Positions 45,107 through 53,266 of a stretch of DNA of 64,000 nucleotides are shown piece by piece (positions within the stretch are counted from its first letter, which is position 1; every line of letters begins with the position of its first letter). Source of the DNA: Demequina phytophila (GTDB lineage Bacteria; Actinomycetota; Actinomycetes; Actinomycetales; Demequinaceae); assembly GCF_000971135.1 (NCBI RefSeq), contig NZ_BBLW01000006.1, positions 62,001-126,000 on the forward strand, in the 5' to 3' direction. Below the pieces are notes generated by a model. That model had not been told where the DNA came from and did not search any database. It worked only from the letters and a program-made list of their open reading frames with translations. The position numbers and the translations under genes were made by a program.

Positions 45107-45120
45107 TCCCTCGGTGTAGC

Positions 45121-45166
45121 GCCCGGCGTGGCGCGGCCTTCCTCAGCGGGCCGCGCCACGCCGGGC
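45121..45166. terminator. Terminator after large secreted protein
   Basis: A perfect 18-bp stem (45121-45138 with 45149-45166) with a 10-base loop, 15 bases after the stop codon and followed by ATCTTCAT. Confidence 0.85.
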
Positions 45167-45254
45167 ATCTTCATGTCCCCGGGGCGGGGGGGACGGCGGG
45201 CACGGGGGACGATGCGCGGGCCGCCCGGGCGTCCGATGCCCTGGCTCTGCGGCT

Positions 45255-45308
45255 CCGTTGATACACCGGCGCAGAAATCCGGCGACTTCTCTGCACTGGA
45301 TGATCACT
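45255..45308 (-). repeat. 54-bp dyad repeat, copy 6 (inverted)
   Basis: On the minus strand it fits TGAT-8-GCAG-16-CTGC-8-ATCA followed by ACGG. It lies between the secreted protein's terminator and the convergent L,D-transpeptidase gene and is the only copy in this orientation. Confidence 0.85.
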
Positions 45309-45353
45309 TGACCGCGAGGCGGCCCGGCCCGGCAGCGGCGCCGCCACCCACCG

Positions 45354-46139
45354 CTACGCAGCGTCGATGTAGACCGGCGTGCCCAGCGGGATCCCCGCCT
45401 CCGTGACCATCTCGGTGATCACGTCGTTGGGCACGCGGATGCAGCCATGGGAGACGGCGCGGCCGAAGGAATCGGGATCGTTGGTCCCGTGGATCCCGAT
45501 CACCGCATCGCCGCCCGCGAAGGAGTCAAGCACGGGCGAGTAGCCCGACAGCCCGTACGCGTACGGGCCGTACGCGCCGTCCGGGTCCGGCGGCTGCAGC
45601 AGCTCGCGGATGAAGTAGACGCCGCCGGGGGTGGGGAGCTCGTCGGTGCCGAGCCCGATCTCCGTCGTGAGGACCTTCTTATCGCCGTCCCACACGGTCA
45701 GCGTGAAGTCTCCGAGGCTGATCTCGACCGACATGTCCGTCGCGCTCACCGTCGCGTTGTCCGCGGAGATCCATCCCGTCGACCCGTTGGGCCGCACCGG
45801 CAGGTACACCTCGAGCCACGACCCCTGGATCTGCTTCACCAGGAACACCAGCGGCGTCGCCTCGGGCACGGTGAGCACGTCCTCGGCGCGGATCACCTGC
45901 TGCTCGCTGCCGTCGGGCTCCGTCAGCACGGTCACCTTGGTGCCGCGGACGGTCGCGATGTAGGAGGGCTCGGCCTGCTCGGTCGCGGACGGCTCGGGCG
46001 TCGGCGTGGTCGAGGCCGTCACCGCGGGCACGGGCGCCGCGGTGGACGATGCCGCGGTCGCCTCGGGCTCCGAGGCGGGGGTGCACGCGGCGAGAGCCAG
46101 TGTGGCGACCATGGTGAACAGCGCGACGACGCGGCGCAT
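45354..46139 (-). CDS. L,D-transpeptidase (YkuD) lipoprotein
   Basis: 261 residues: lipobox LAAC (Cys19), a Thr/Pro/Ala linker to about residue 58, an SH3-like or small beta domain (~60-130), then the YkuD domain with IGIHGTND and the catalytic SHGCIRVPN (Cys233, His231). It forms 3-3 cross-links in peptidoglycan or tethers proteins to it, outside the membrane. The domain order is usual for actinobacterial Ldt proteins. A 17-bp terminator of the upstream MFS gene separates it from that unit. Confidence 0.9.
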   Translation of the reverse strand: MRRVVALFTMVATLALAACTPASEPEATAASSTAAPVPAVTASTTPTPEPSATEQAEPSYIATVRGTKVTVLTEPDGSEQQVIRAEDVLTVPEATPLVFLVKQIQGSWLEVYLPVRPNGSTGWISADNATVSATDMSVEISLGDFTLTVWDGDKKVLTTEIGLGTDELPTPGGVYFIRELLQPPDPDGAYGPYAYGLSGYSPVLDSFAGGDAVIGIHGTNDPDSFGRAVSHGCIRVPNDVITEMVTEAGIPLGTPVYIDAA

Positions 46140-46179
46140 CGGACCTCCCTCAGACCCTCGGCGTCACCACACTACGACG

Positions 46180-46219
46180 CGGCCGCCCGACCCGGGTAAC
46201 TTCCCGGGTCGGGCGGCCG
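46180..46219. terminator. Terminator after MFS gene
   Basis: A perfect 17-bp stem (46180-46196 with 46203-46219) and 6-base loop, 22 bases after the MFS stop codon in the leftward direction. Confidence 0.85.
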
Positions 46220-46241
46220 GCGCATCGTCCCTCGAAAGGTG

Positions 46242-47567
46242 TCAGGCGGTGACGAGCTCCCGCTCCTCCGGCTCGATGGCCGGGGCGTCGCCGCGGGACT
46301 TGTCGTCACGCATGAGGAAGCTGGCGATCACCGTCACGCCGATGATGACCACGGTCATGATGAGGTAGGCGTTCGCGAAGCCGATCGACTCGTACGCGGC
46401 GCCGAACGGGAGCGAGAACGCCGCCACACCGATCGACTTGGCGACTCCGAAGCCGAGCATGTACGCCGTCGCGGAGATCTTCACGTCGAACATCCGGGTG
46501 ATGTACTTCATGACCGACACCAGCATCAGCGGCATCTCGATGGCGGCGAGCAGGCGCCACGCGATGAGCGCCTCGGTGGTGGTGACCAGCGCGGAGCCGA
46601 GCACGCGGACCACGAGGATCGCGGCGAAGAGCTGCAGGCCGCGCTTGGCGCCGATCTTGTTGACGAACCACGGCGCGATCAGCATGACCGCGGCCTCGGT
46701 GAAGATCTGGATGGTGACCACCTGCGAGAACAGGGTGACCGGGTCGCCGTGGCTGACGTGCTGCGCGAAGTAGATCGAGAACTGCTGGTCGAACACGTCG
46801 TAGAGCGCGGCGGTGCCGAACATCAGGACCACGAACCCGATGAAGCTGCGGTCCGTGAACAGGCGCTTGATGGTCTCCTTGGAGACCTTGGTCGACGAGG
46901 TCTCGCCGGCCTGTGCGCTGGCCTTGGCCTGCTCCGGCACCTTCGCGACGAACAGCAGCACTCCGAGCACGATCGCGCAGAACGATGCCGCCCACCAGAT
47001 CGAGTCCGGGTTGACGTTCGCCCACATCCAGCCGGCGACCAGGGTGATGGTTCCACCGGCGATCGAGCCGAACAGGCGCGCGTGGCCGTACTCGAACTCG
47101 TTGGCGCGGGAGGCGCGCTCGTTGAAGGCCTCGACCACGGACACGCCGGCCAGGAGGACCAGGGCCATGAACATGCCGCCGACCACGGCGGCGCCCACCA
47201 TGTTCCACTCCATCAGCGGCGGGAACACGAACGCGAAGAACGGGCCGACCATCGCGCCGCACAGCACCACGAACGCGAACAGGTGCTTCTTGAGGCCCAG
47301 GCGATCCTGGAGGTAGCCGTACAGCGGTTGGAGGCACAGCGCCGTGATCGCCATCACGGTGTTGATGAGGCCGATGTTGCCCTCGCCCATGCCCTTCTCC
47401 GACAGCCACAGGCCGTGGAAGGAGAAGAAGATCTGCCAGATGGCGAAGTAGAAGAAGTACAGGCCGCCGTAGTTCCAGAACACGCCGCGCTTGAGCGAGT
47501 CGCGCAGGGTGGAGGTGGTGGTGGCTGTCTTCTCGGGGGCGTTCGGGGCGGGAGCGTCGGCGCTCAT
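46242..47567 (-). CDS. MFS oligosaccharide:H+ symporter (LacY-like)
   Basis: 441 residues with 12 membrane segments in two halves split by a hydrophilic loop around residues 210-235. The opening FWNYGGLYFFYFAIWQIFFSF and the QPLYGYLQDRLGLKKHL loop match the oligosaccharide:H+ symporter branch (LacY, RafB, CscB). The ATG overlaps the stop of the GH43 gene (ATGA), so import and hydrolysis of an arabinose-containing oligosaccharide are produced together. Substrate inferred from that neighbour only. Confidence 0.8.
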   Translation of the reverse strand: MSADAPAPNAPEKTATTTSTLRDSLKRGVFWNYGGLYFFYFAIWQIFFSFHGLWLSEKGMGEGNIGLINTVMAITALCLQPLYGYLQDRLGLKKHLFAFVVLCGAMVGPFFAFVFPPLMEWNMVGAAVVGGMFMALVLLAGVSVVEAFNERASRANEFEYGHARLFGSIAGGTITLVAGWMWANVNPDSIWWAASFCAIVLGVLLFVAKVPEQAKASAQAGETSSTKVSKETIKRLFTDRSFIGFVVLMFGTAALYDVFDQQFSIYFAQHVSHGDPVTLFSQVVTIQIFTEAAVMLIAPWFVNKIGAKRGLQLFAAILVVRVLGSALVTTTEALIAWRLLAAIEMPLMLVSVMKYITRMFDVKISATAYMLGFGVAKSIGVAAFSLPFGAAYESIGFANAYLIMTVVIIGVTVIASFLMRDDKSRGDAPAIEPEERELVTA

Positions 47568-48583
47568 GCGGTCATTCCTTCGGGGGGAAGCACCTCGATC
47601 GAGGTGGGGGTGGGTCGTGAGTCCGGCTGGGGGGTACCCCAGACGGGCCTGCCGTCGGCGTCGAACGGCAGCACCTGCGCACGGGCCTGACGGTTGGGCT
47701 CCCACAGGGGGTTGCCCACCAGCTCGGTGTAGGTGCGGGCGTGGTAGACGAGGACGGTGTCGCCGTCCTCGGTCTCCGTGAAGCTGTTGTGGCCGGGACC
47801 GTAGATCCCGTGCTCGGGGGCGGAGGTGAGGACCGGCTCGGTCTCCTTGGTCCAGCTCGTGGGGTCCAGCAGGTCGCTGGCCGCGTCGGCGGTGAGGAGG
47901 CCCATCGCGTACTCGACGCCCGTGCCGGACGCGGAGTAGGTGAGGTAGATCCGTCCGTCGCGCTGGAGCACGGACGGGCCCTCGTTGACCCAGAAGGTGA
48001 CGGTCTCCCACGCGTGCTCGGGCTTGGTGAGAAGCGTCGCGGCGGTCGCGAGCGTCCAGGGGTTCTCCATGCGCGCGATATAGAGGTTGGAGTGGCCCTT
48101 GACCTCGAAGTCCTGCTGCGCCCACACCAGGTACTGGTCGCCGTCCTTGACGAAGCTGGTGGCGTCAAGGGCGAAGGACTCCCAGCCGGTGTCGACCTGG
48201 CCCTTCTCCGTCCACTCCCCCGTCATCGGGTCCTCATCGAGGCACTCGAGCACGAAGATGCGGTGGTTGAAGGTGTCGTCGGAGTCGGGGGCGTCGACCG
48301 TGATGTCGGCGTTGGGCGCCGCGGCGTAGTAGAGGTACCAGGCGTTGTTCACGCGGTGGAGCTCGGGCGCCCAGATGAGGTGCGACTGCGCACCCTCGTG
48401 ATGCTTGGTCCAGATGGTGACCTCGCGGGCGGCCTGCAGGTCCTCGAGGGACGCGGCGCGGCGCAGGACGATGCGGTCGTACAGCGGGTACGAGCCCGTG
48501 AAGTAGTACTGGCCGTCGTGGCGCAGGACGCACGGGTCCGCGCGCTGCAGGACGATCGGGTTCGGGATCGGTGCACTCGACAT
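47564..48583 (-). CDS. GH43 glycoside hydrolase (alpha-L-arabinofuranosidase type), copy 1
   Basis: 339 residues forming a five-bladed beta-propeller of family GH43. The three catalytic acids are present: base Asp16 (QRADPCV), pKa-tuning Asp140 (FALDATSF) and acid Glu201 (WVNEGPSV). IYGPGHNSFT is also typical. There is no signal peptide, so it works in the cytoplasm on imported oligosaccharides. ATG at 48583 follows GAGGAG. An operator-like site lies at 48595-48608. Shares all landmarks with the gene at 49.6 kb; arabinosidase versus xylosidase activity cannot be separated from sequence. Confidence 0.88.
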   Translation of the reverse strand: MSSAPIPNPIVLQRADPCVLRHDGQYYFTGSYPLYDRIVLRRAASLEDLQAAREVTIWTKHHEGAQSHLIWAPELHRVNNAWYLYYAAAPNADITVDAPDSDDTFNHRIFVLECLDEDPMTGEWTEKGQVDTGWESFALDATSFVKDGDQYLVWAQQDFEVKGHSNLYIARMENPWTLATAATLLTKPEHAWETVTFWVNEGPSVLQRDGRIYLTYSASGTGVEYAMGLLTADAASDLLDPTSWTKETEPVLTSAPEHGIYGPGHNSFTETEDGDTVLVYHARTYTELVGNPLWEPNRQARAQVLPFDADGRPVWGTPQPDSRPTPTSIEVLPPEGMTA

Positions 48584-48594
48584 GGGGACTCCTC

Positions 48595-48608
48595 TGTGAA
48601 CGGTAACA
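48595..48608. promoter_or_regulatory. LacI-type operator before GH43 copy 1
   Basis: TGTGAACGGTAACA is a CG-centred partial dyad (5 of 7 pairs) 11 bases before the GH43 start codon, overlapping the ribosome-site region. It resembles the GTTACCGGTAA sites at 60.8 kb, so the same or a related LacI protein may act here. Confidence 0.4.
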
Positions 48609-48845
48609 GGGTACCTTTTTGTCGCACTCTGTGACCAATTCAGAATAGTTGGTGGTGTGCAACTATTACGGGACCTGGTGCCCAAATCGGACAAGGTGAG
48701 GGGCGCATCGTCCCGTGGCGCGGTGCTGCCGGGCCCGTCGGGCGCGCTCGACAGCGCCCCGCGCTCCACTCTCTCCCCTCCACATCCCATGCGATCCGGG
48801 ATACGATCCGTGGCACCCGTGATCCCCGAACGCGAGGAGGCAGCG

Positions 48846-49496
48846 TTGCCCGCCGAAAGCAAGGCTGACCAGGCATACCGCATCCTGCGCGAGGGCCTCG
48901 GACGTGGGGAGTTTCTTCCAGGCCACCGGCTGGTGATCGACCAGCTCGTGCGCGCGCACGACATCAGCTCGGTGCCGTGGCGCGAGGCCATCAGACGCCT
49001 GGAGGCGGAGCGCTGGGTCGAGATCATCCCGAACGCCGGTGCGGTGGTGCGACCGGTCGGCGAGGACGAGCGTCGGAGCACCATGCGGATCCTCGCGCGA
49101 CTCGAGCCGCTGGCGATCGCGCTCGCGGCGGACCGTCTCACGCCGACCGACCTCACTCAGGCGCGGGAGCTCAACAAGGACGCCCGCCGCGCCCTCGCGG
49201 ACTTCGACGCAGCGCGCCACGCGGCGCTCGTGCGCGACCTCCGATCGCTATTGCGGTCCCGCTGCCCCGACGCACGCCTGGTCGCCATGGTCGATGAGGA
49301 GGCGCTGCGCCTGGAGCTCGCGGACCGCGTCTCGCCCGCCCACGCGCCCGGGCGGGTGGCGGCCAGCTTCGACGAGCACGCGGAGCTGCTGGACCTCATC
49401 GATGCCGGCGCGTCGCCCGAGCGCATCGAGGCCGTCGCTCGCGAGCACCTCGAGCGCACCCTGGGCGCGCTCGAGGCGACATCTGCGCTGGGGTGA
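48846..49496 (+). CDS. GntR-family transcriptional regulator (FCD type)
   Basis: 216 residues: an N-terminal winged helix (YRILREGLGRGEFLPGHRLV ... SSVPWREAIRRLEAERWVEIIPNAG) and an all-helical C-terminal ligand domain of FCD type, which usually binds a small carboxylate or sugar acid. TTG at 48846 is chosen because GAGGAGG lies five bases before it and the fold starts there; the open frame extends back to 48657. It is divergent from the GH43-MFS unit and a candidate regulator of it. Confidence 0.82.
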   Translation: MPAESKADQAYRILREGLGRGEFLPGHRLVIDQLVRAHDISSVPWREAIRRLEAERWVEIIPNAGAVVRPVGEDERRSTMRILARLEPLAIALAADRLTPTDLTQARELNKDARRALADFDAARHAALVRDLRSLLRSRCPDARLVAMVDEEALRLELADRVSPAHAPGRVAASFDEHAELLDLIDAGASPERIEAVAREHLERTLGALEATSALG

Positions 49497-49530
49497 CCCC
49501 GGCATCGTCCAGGCCGGGTACCGCGGCCAG

Positions 49531-49626
49531 ACTCCACACACGGACCGTGGATGAAGCGCTTCACCGCTGCAACTCGCGTCGCGTTCCTCGAGGAACGCGA
49601 CGCGAGTTGCAGATCTCGTGTGGAAA
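49531..49626 (-). repeat. 95-bp inverted-repeat element, copy B, with 46-base palindrome
   Basis: A perfect 46-base palindrome (49567-49612) is enclosed by TCCACAC (49533-49539) and GTGTGGA (49618-49624). The outer and inner arms and the 30-base inner spacing match copy A at 29224-29318, but in mirror orientation. It lies between convergent GntR and GH43 genes and can act as a bidirectional terminator. Confidence 0.8.
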
Positions 49627-49644
49627 GCGGTCGGGGTGGGAGCG

Positions 49645-50673
49645 TCAGGCCGGGGCGACCTGCGCGAGACCCGCGGGCGGCAGCACGTCGGTCGAGGTGG
49701 GCGCCGGGCGCGTGAGGGGAACGGGCGTGCCCCAGACGGGCTCGCCGTCCACGAACGGCAGCACCTGTGCGCACGCCTGACGGTTGGGCTCCCACAGCGG
49801 GTCGCCCTCCAGCTCGACGTACGTGCGGGCGTGGTACACCAGCACGGTCTCCCCTGAGGGCGACTCGGTGAAGGAGTTGTGGCCCGGGCCGTAGATGCCC
49901 ACCGACGGGTCGGACGTGAAGACCGGGTCCTGCGCCTTGGTCCAGGACGCGGGGTCCAGCGGGTCCGCGTCCGCGGACGCCGTGAGGAGGCCCATCGCGT
50001 ACTCGGGGCCCGTGCCGGACGCCGAGTAGCTGAGGTACAGCCTCCCCTCCTTCTGCAGGACGGAGGGCCCCTCGTTCACCCAGAAGCGCACGACCTCCCA
50101 GTCGAGCTCCGGCTTGGTCAGCATGACCGCCGGCGTCGCGAGCGTCCACGGGTTCTCCATGCGCGCGATGTAGAGGTTCGAGTTGCCCTGGATGGCGAAG
50201 TCCTGCTGAGCCCACACCAGGTACTGAGCGCCGTCCTTGACGAACGACGTGGCGTCGAGCGCGAACGACTCCCAGCCGGTGTCGACCTTGCCCTTCTCCG
50301 TCCAGGTGCCGGTCAGCGGGTCGTCGTCGAGGCACTCGAGGCAGTAGACGCGGTGGTTGAAGGTCGCGGCGGTGCCGGGCTCGTCGGGCGAGGGCGCACC
50401 ATCGGGCGCGGCCGCGTAGTAGAGGTACCAGGCGCCGTTTACGAGGTGGATCTCGGGGGCCCAGATGAGCTGCGACTGCGGCCCCTCGGCGTGCTTGGTC
50501 CAGACGGTGACCTCGGCGGCGGACTGCAGGTCCTCGAGGCGCTCCGCGCGACGCAGGACGATGCGGTCGTACAGCGGGTACGAGCCCGTGAAGTAGTACT
50601 GGCCGTCGTGGCGCAGGACGCACGGGTCCGCGCGCTGGAGCACGATCGGGTTCGGGATGAGTTCCGTGGGCAC
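49645..50673 (-). CDS. GH43 glycoside hydrolase (alpha-L-arabinofuranosidase type), copy 2
   Basis: 342 residues, paralogue of the enzyme at 47.6 kb with the same triad positions (Asp16, Asp140, Glu201) and long identical stretches in the first 60 residues. Cytoplasmic, no signal peptide. GTG at 50673 follows GAGGAGG by seven bases. Its upstream operator (50708-50723) differs from that of copy 1, so the two enzymes may respond to different sugars. It stands alone rather than coupled to a transporter. Confidence 0.88.
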   Translation of the reverse strand: MPTELIPNPIVLQRADPCVLRHDGQYYFTGSYPLYDRIVLRRAERLEDLQSAAEVTVWTKHAEGPQSQLIWAPEIHLVNGAWYLYYAAAPDGAPSPDEPGTAATFNHRVYCLECLDDDPLTGTWTEKGKVDTGWESFALDATSFVKDGAQYLVWAQQDFAIQGNSNLYIARMENPWTLATPAVMLTKPELDWEVVRFWVNEGPSVLQKEGRLYLSYSASGTGPEYAMGLLTASADADPLDPASWTKAQDPVFTSDPSVGIYGPGHNSFTESPSGETVLVYHARTYVELEGDPLWEPNRQACAQVLPFVDGEPVWGTPVPLTRPAPTSTDVLPPAGLAQVAPA

Positions 50674-50707
50674 GGATGGGCCTCCTCGTCGTTGAGACAG
50701 GGACTGA

Positions 50708-50723
50708 TTTGCAACGTTGTAAA
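50708..50723. promoter_or_regulatory. LacI-type operator before GH43 copy 2
   Basis: TTTGCAACGTTGTAAA is a 16-base CG-centred dyad with 14 matching positions, 35 bases before the GTG. CG-centred TTGCAACGTTG sequences are classic LacI-family sites. It differs from the GTTACCGGTAA type at 60.8 kb. Confidence 0.6.
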
Positions 50724-50842
50724 AGAGTGTAGGGCACGCCGGGCGGGTGTGGGAACGGGCGGATGAACCGCGCGAGATCCCGGCACCGGCATCCGCGCCC
50801 GCGGAGGTCCGCGACCCTACGATGAGCGCGAGGGGGTGGGCC

Positions 50843-52504
50843 ATGGACGGCGCGACACACGAGGCCATTCCGACGGTGCGCGAGCAGCTCAGGGACATGC
50901 TGCGCGCGATGGCGAACGGGGCATCGCTGCGTGGCGTCGCGCTCGTGGTCGCGGGAGCGGTGGTGCTGGCGCTGCCGACCGCCACCCAGTGGGTCGCCCA
51001 GGTGGTGGCGATCGGCGCGCTCGGCGTCACCGGCCTCATGGACCTCTTCTACGCGATCACCGGTCGGCGCTGGCTGGGACGCCGGATCAACAGGATCGTC
51101 GCGGCGCTACGCGGCCTCATGACTACCGCCATCGCGGCGGCCCTCGCCTTCGTGGCGTGGTGGGATCCGACCGGCGGCACGCTGAGCCTCGCCGCCGTGG
51201 TCGCCGCGCTCGGCATCTACGTGGCGTTCCGCGGGCTCATCGGCGTCATCGACGTGCTGGTGCGGCCCCGCCGGCGCGAGCGCCTGGTCCGCCTCGCGGC
51301 CTCGGGGCTCGCGCTCGCGGCGGGCATCCTCGCGGCGCAGGTGCCCGAGGCGATCGCCCGCACCGTGCTCGTCTCCGCCGCGACGGCGGCCGTGATCGTC
51401 GGTTTCCTGCTCATCGCGTGGGGCATCCGCCGTGCCGAGGGCGGCAGCGGGCTCGACCCGTCGCGCGCCTCGATCGGTCAGGTGCTGTGGGACTGGGTCC
51501 GTGGCTCCGACGTGGGCGACGAGGCCCGCGCCGAGCAGGTCGAGGCCCTCTACTTCGAGAACCCCGGACGCCTCAACAAGCTGGGCACCTGGTGGGTGAT
51601 GCTCGCGCTGTCCGTGGCGATCGCGACGTTCGCGGTGCTCGCGGACTCGACCGCCGTGGTGATCGGGGCGATGCTGGTCGCGCCGCTCATGACGCCGATC
51701 GTCGGGCTCGCGGGCGCCCTGGTCAACGGGTGGGCGCGGCGCGCGTTCCACTCCGCGGGCCTGGTGGCCGGCGGCGTGGTCGCCGCGATCTCGCTGTCCT
51801 ACGGCCTCGCCTCGTGGTCACCCGTCGCGATCGCGTTCGACACCAACTCGCAGATCGTGTCGCGCGTCACCCCCAGCACCGTCGACATGCTCATCGCCCT
51901 CGCGGCCGGCGCGGCCGGCGCGTACGCCACCGTCAACAAGCGCGTGGCCTCGGGCATCGCGGGCGTCGCGATCGCCGTGGCGCTCGTGCCGCCGCTCGCG
52001 GTGGTGGGGACGAGCCTCAGCGGCGAGCGCTGGGCCGATGCCGGAGGCGCGTTCCTGCTGTTCCTCACCAACTTCGTCGCCATCGTGCTCGCGGCGTGCG
52101 TGGTGTTCATCGGGACCGGGTTCGCGCAGCCCGACGTCCTGCGCAGCAACCCGCGCAGGCTGCTCCTCACGCTGTCGCCGTTCGTCATCCTCGCGGCGAT
52201 CGTGCTGCTGCCGCTCATGCTCCGGTCCGAGGGCCAGCTCGCCACATCGTCGCTCAACCGCAGCGCGGAACGCGCCGTCGAGGAGTGGCTGGGCTGGGAC
52301 ACCGAGTTCGCGATCCGCAGCGTCAGCGTGTCCGGCACGGAGGTATCCGTGGCGGTCGAGGGCCCCGGCGACACCCCCGCGCCCGAGGACCTGCAGGAGC
52401 GGCTGCTCGACGCGTTCGACGCCGCGGTCGCCGTCCACCTCGAGGTCATCCCGGTCGAGGTGACCACCCTCCCGGCGGTCACGCCCTCGCCGTCCTTGGG
52501 ATAG
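50843..52504 (+). CDS. DUF389 membrane protein with HdeD-like N-terminal half
   Basis: 553 residues. The first ~200 residues form about six short hydrophobic helices like HdeD/DUF308 proteins. Then comes a DUF389 (TIGR00341-type) domain with NKLGTWWVMLALSVAIATFAVLADSTAVVIGAMLVAPLM, split here as GAMLVAPLMTPI, and ALVPPLAVVG. A soluble C-terminal domain follows. Function of DUF389 is unknown. ATG at 50843 follows an AGGGGGTGG stretch; ATG at 50822 is possible. No operon partner except the lipoprotein 32 bases downstream. Confidence 0.78.
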   Translation: MDGATHEAIPTVREQLRDMLRAMANGASLRGVALVVAGAVVLALPTATQWVAQVVAIGALGVTGLMDLFYAITGRRWLGRRINRIVAALRGLMTTAIAAALAFVAWWDPTGGTLSLAAVVAALGIYVAFRGLIGVIDVLVRPRRRERLVRLAASGLALAAGILAAQVPEAIARTVLVSAATAAVIVGFLLIAWGIRRAEGGSGLDPSRASIGQVLWDWVRGSDVGDEARAEQVEALYFENPGRLNKLGTWWVMLALSVAIATFAVLADSTAVVIGAMLVAPLMTPIVGLAGALVNGWARRAFHSAGLVAGGVVAAISLSYGLASWSPVAIAFDTNSQIVSRVTPSTVDMLIALAAGAAGAYATVNKRVASGIAGVAIAVALVPPLAVVGTSLSGERWADAGGAFLLFLTNFVAIVLAACVVFIGTGFAQPDVLRSNPRRLLLTLSPFVILAAIVLLPLMLRSEGQLATSSLNRSAERAVEEWLGWDTEFAIRSVSVSGTEVSVAVEGPGDTPAPEDLQERLLDAFDAAVAVHLEVIPVEVTTLPAVTPSPSLG

Positions 52505-52536
52505 GTGCGCGCCGCCGCCCGGCGTACCGTGAAGGT

Positions 52537-53184
52537 ATGGGCACGATGCGGCGGTCGCCGTACGCGGTCCTCCTCGCCGCGGCGATGCTCGCCGGGTGCA
52601 CGTCGAGCCCCTCCCCGTCGGTGACGCCGAGCGCGACGCCCGCGCCGACCGTCACCGCGACTGCGACCGTGACGGCCTCGCCGTCGCCGGCCCCCACCTC
52701 CTCCCCCGCTCCGCAGGATTGCGCGACGTTCGGGACCTCGGCTGCCGGCGCATCGTCGCCCGACTGGGCCTCCTCACTCGCGAGCGGGCTGTGGGGCGTG
52801 ACGCAGCGTGTGGGCGTGCACGAGTGCTACGACCGCTGGGTGCTCGAGTTCGCGGGCGACGGCGAGCCGGGGTGGCAGGTGACGCCGCACGACGCGAGCA
52901 CGTTCGCGACCGACGCGTCGGGCGAGGACCTCGCGCCGCCGCTGGCGGGCGGAGCGTCGCTCGAGATCCTGGTGGGCGCGTGGTACGACGGCACAGCGAT
53001 CTCCCAGGCGGGATACGCGGGCCCGCTGTCGGTGACCGGGTCGGGCGCGATCCGGGAGGCGCGGATCGTGGGGGCGTTCGAGGGCATCACCCAGGTGGGC
53101 CTCGGACTCGATGAGGCGAGGCCCTACCGGGTGACGTGGCTCGAGGATCCCCCGCGGCTGGTGGTGGACGTGTTCACCGGATGA
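52537..53184 (+). CDS. AMIN-like domain lipoprotein
   Basis: 215 residues: lipobox LAGC (Cys21), a Ser/Pro/Thr/Ala linker to about residue 62, then a ~150-residue beta-rich domain with VHECYDRWVLEFAG, GWQVTPHD and the closing YRVTWLEDPPRLVVDVF. This is the actinobacterial AMIN-like domain, related to AMIN modules that bind the cell wall. Located on the outer face of the membrane. ATG follows GAAGG. The long upstream continuation of this frame overlaps the DUF389 gene and is not coding. Confidence 0.7.
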   Translation: MGTMRRSPYAVLLAAAMLAGCTSSPSPSVTPSATPAPTVTATATVTASPSPAPTSSPAPQDCATFGTSAAGASSPDWASSLASGLWGVTQRVGVHECYDRWVLEFAGDGEPGWQVTPHDASTFATDASGEDLAPPLAGGASLEILVGAWYDGTAISQAGYAGPLSVTGSGAIREARIVGAFEGITQVGLGLDEARPYRVTWLEDPPRLVVDVFTG

Positions 53185-53188
53185 GCGG

Positions 53189-53246
53189 CCGTCGCTGAGT
53201 TCCCCGCTGGAGCGCGAGACCTCACGAAACCGTCGGTGAGTTCCCC
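53189..53246 (+). repeat. 17-base direct repeat between convergent genes
   Basis: CCGTCGCTGAGTTCCCC (53189-53205) recurs at 53230-53246 with one change, in the 82-base gap between the lipoprotein gene and the convergent GH42 gene. No hairpin terminator was found there. Confidence 0.5.
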
Positions 53247-53266
53247 ATGGCGCGCGGGGGCGCGGC

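Noticed and set aside
33179-45308. CRISPR array made of the 54-bp repeats
   Set aside because: Distances between copies range from 60 bases to several kb, one copy is inverted, the filler inside each copy varies, and no cas genes are present.
50836-53184. A 782-residue rightward gene
   Set aside because: Its first part is out of frame within the DUF389 gene and has no domain; only the lipoprotein from 52537 is real.
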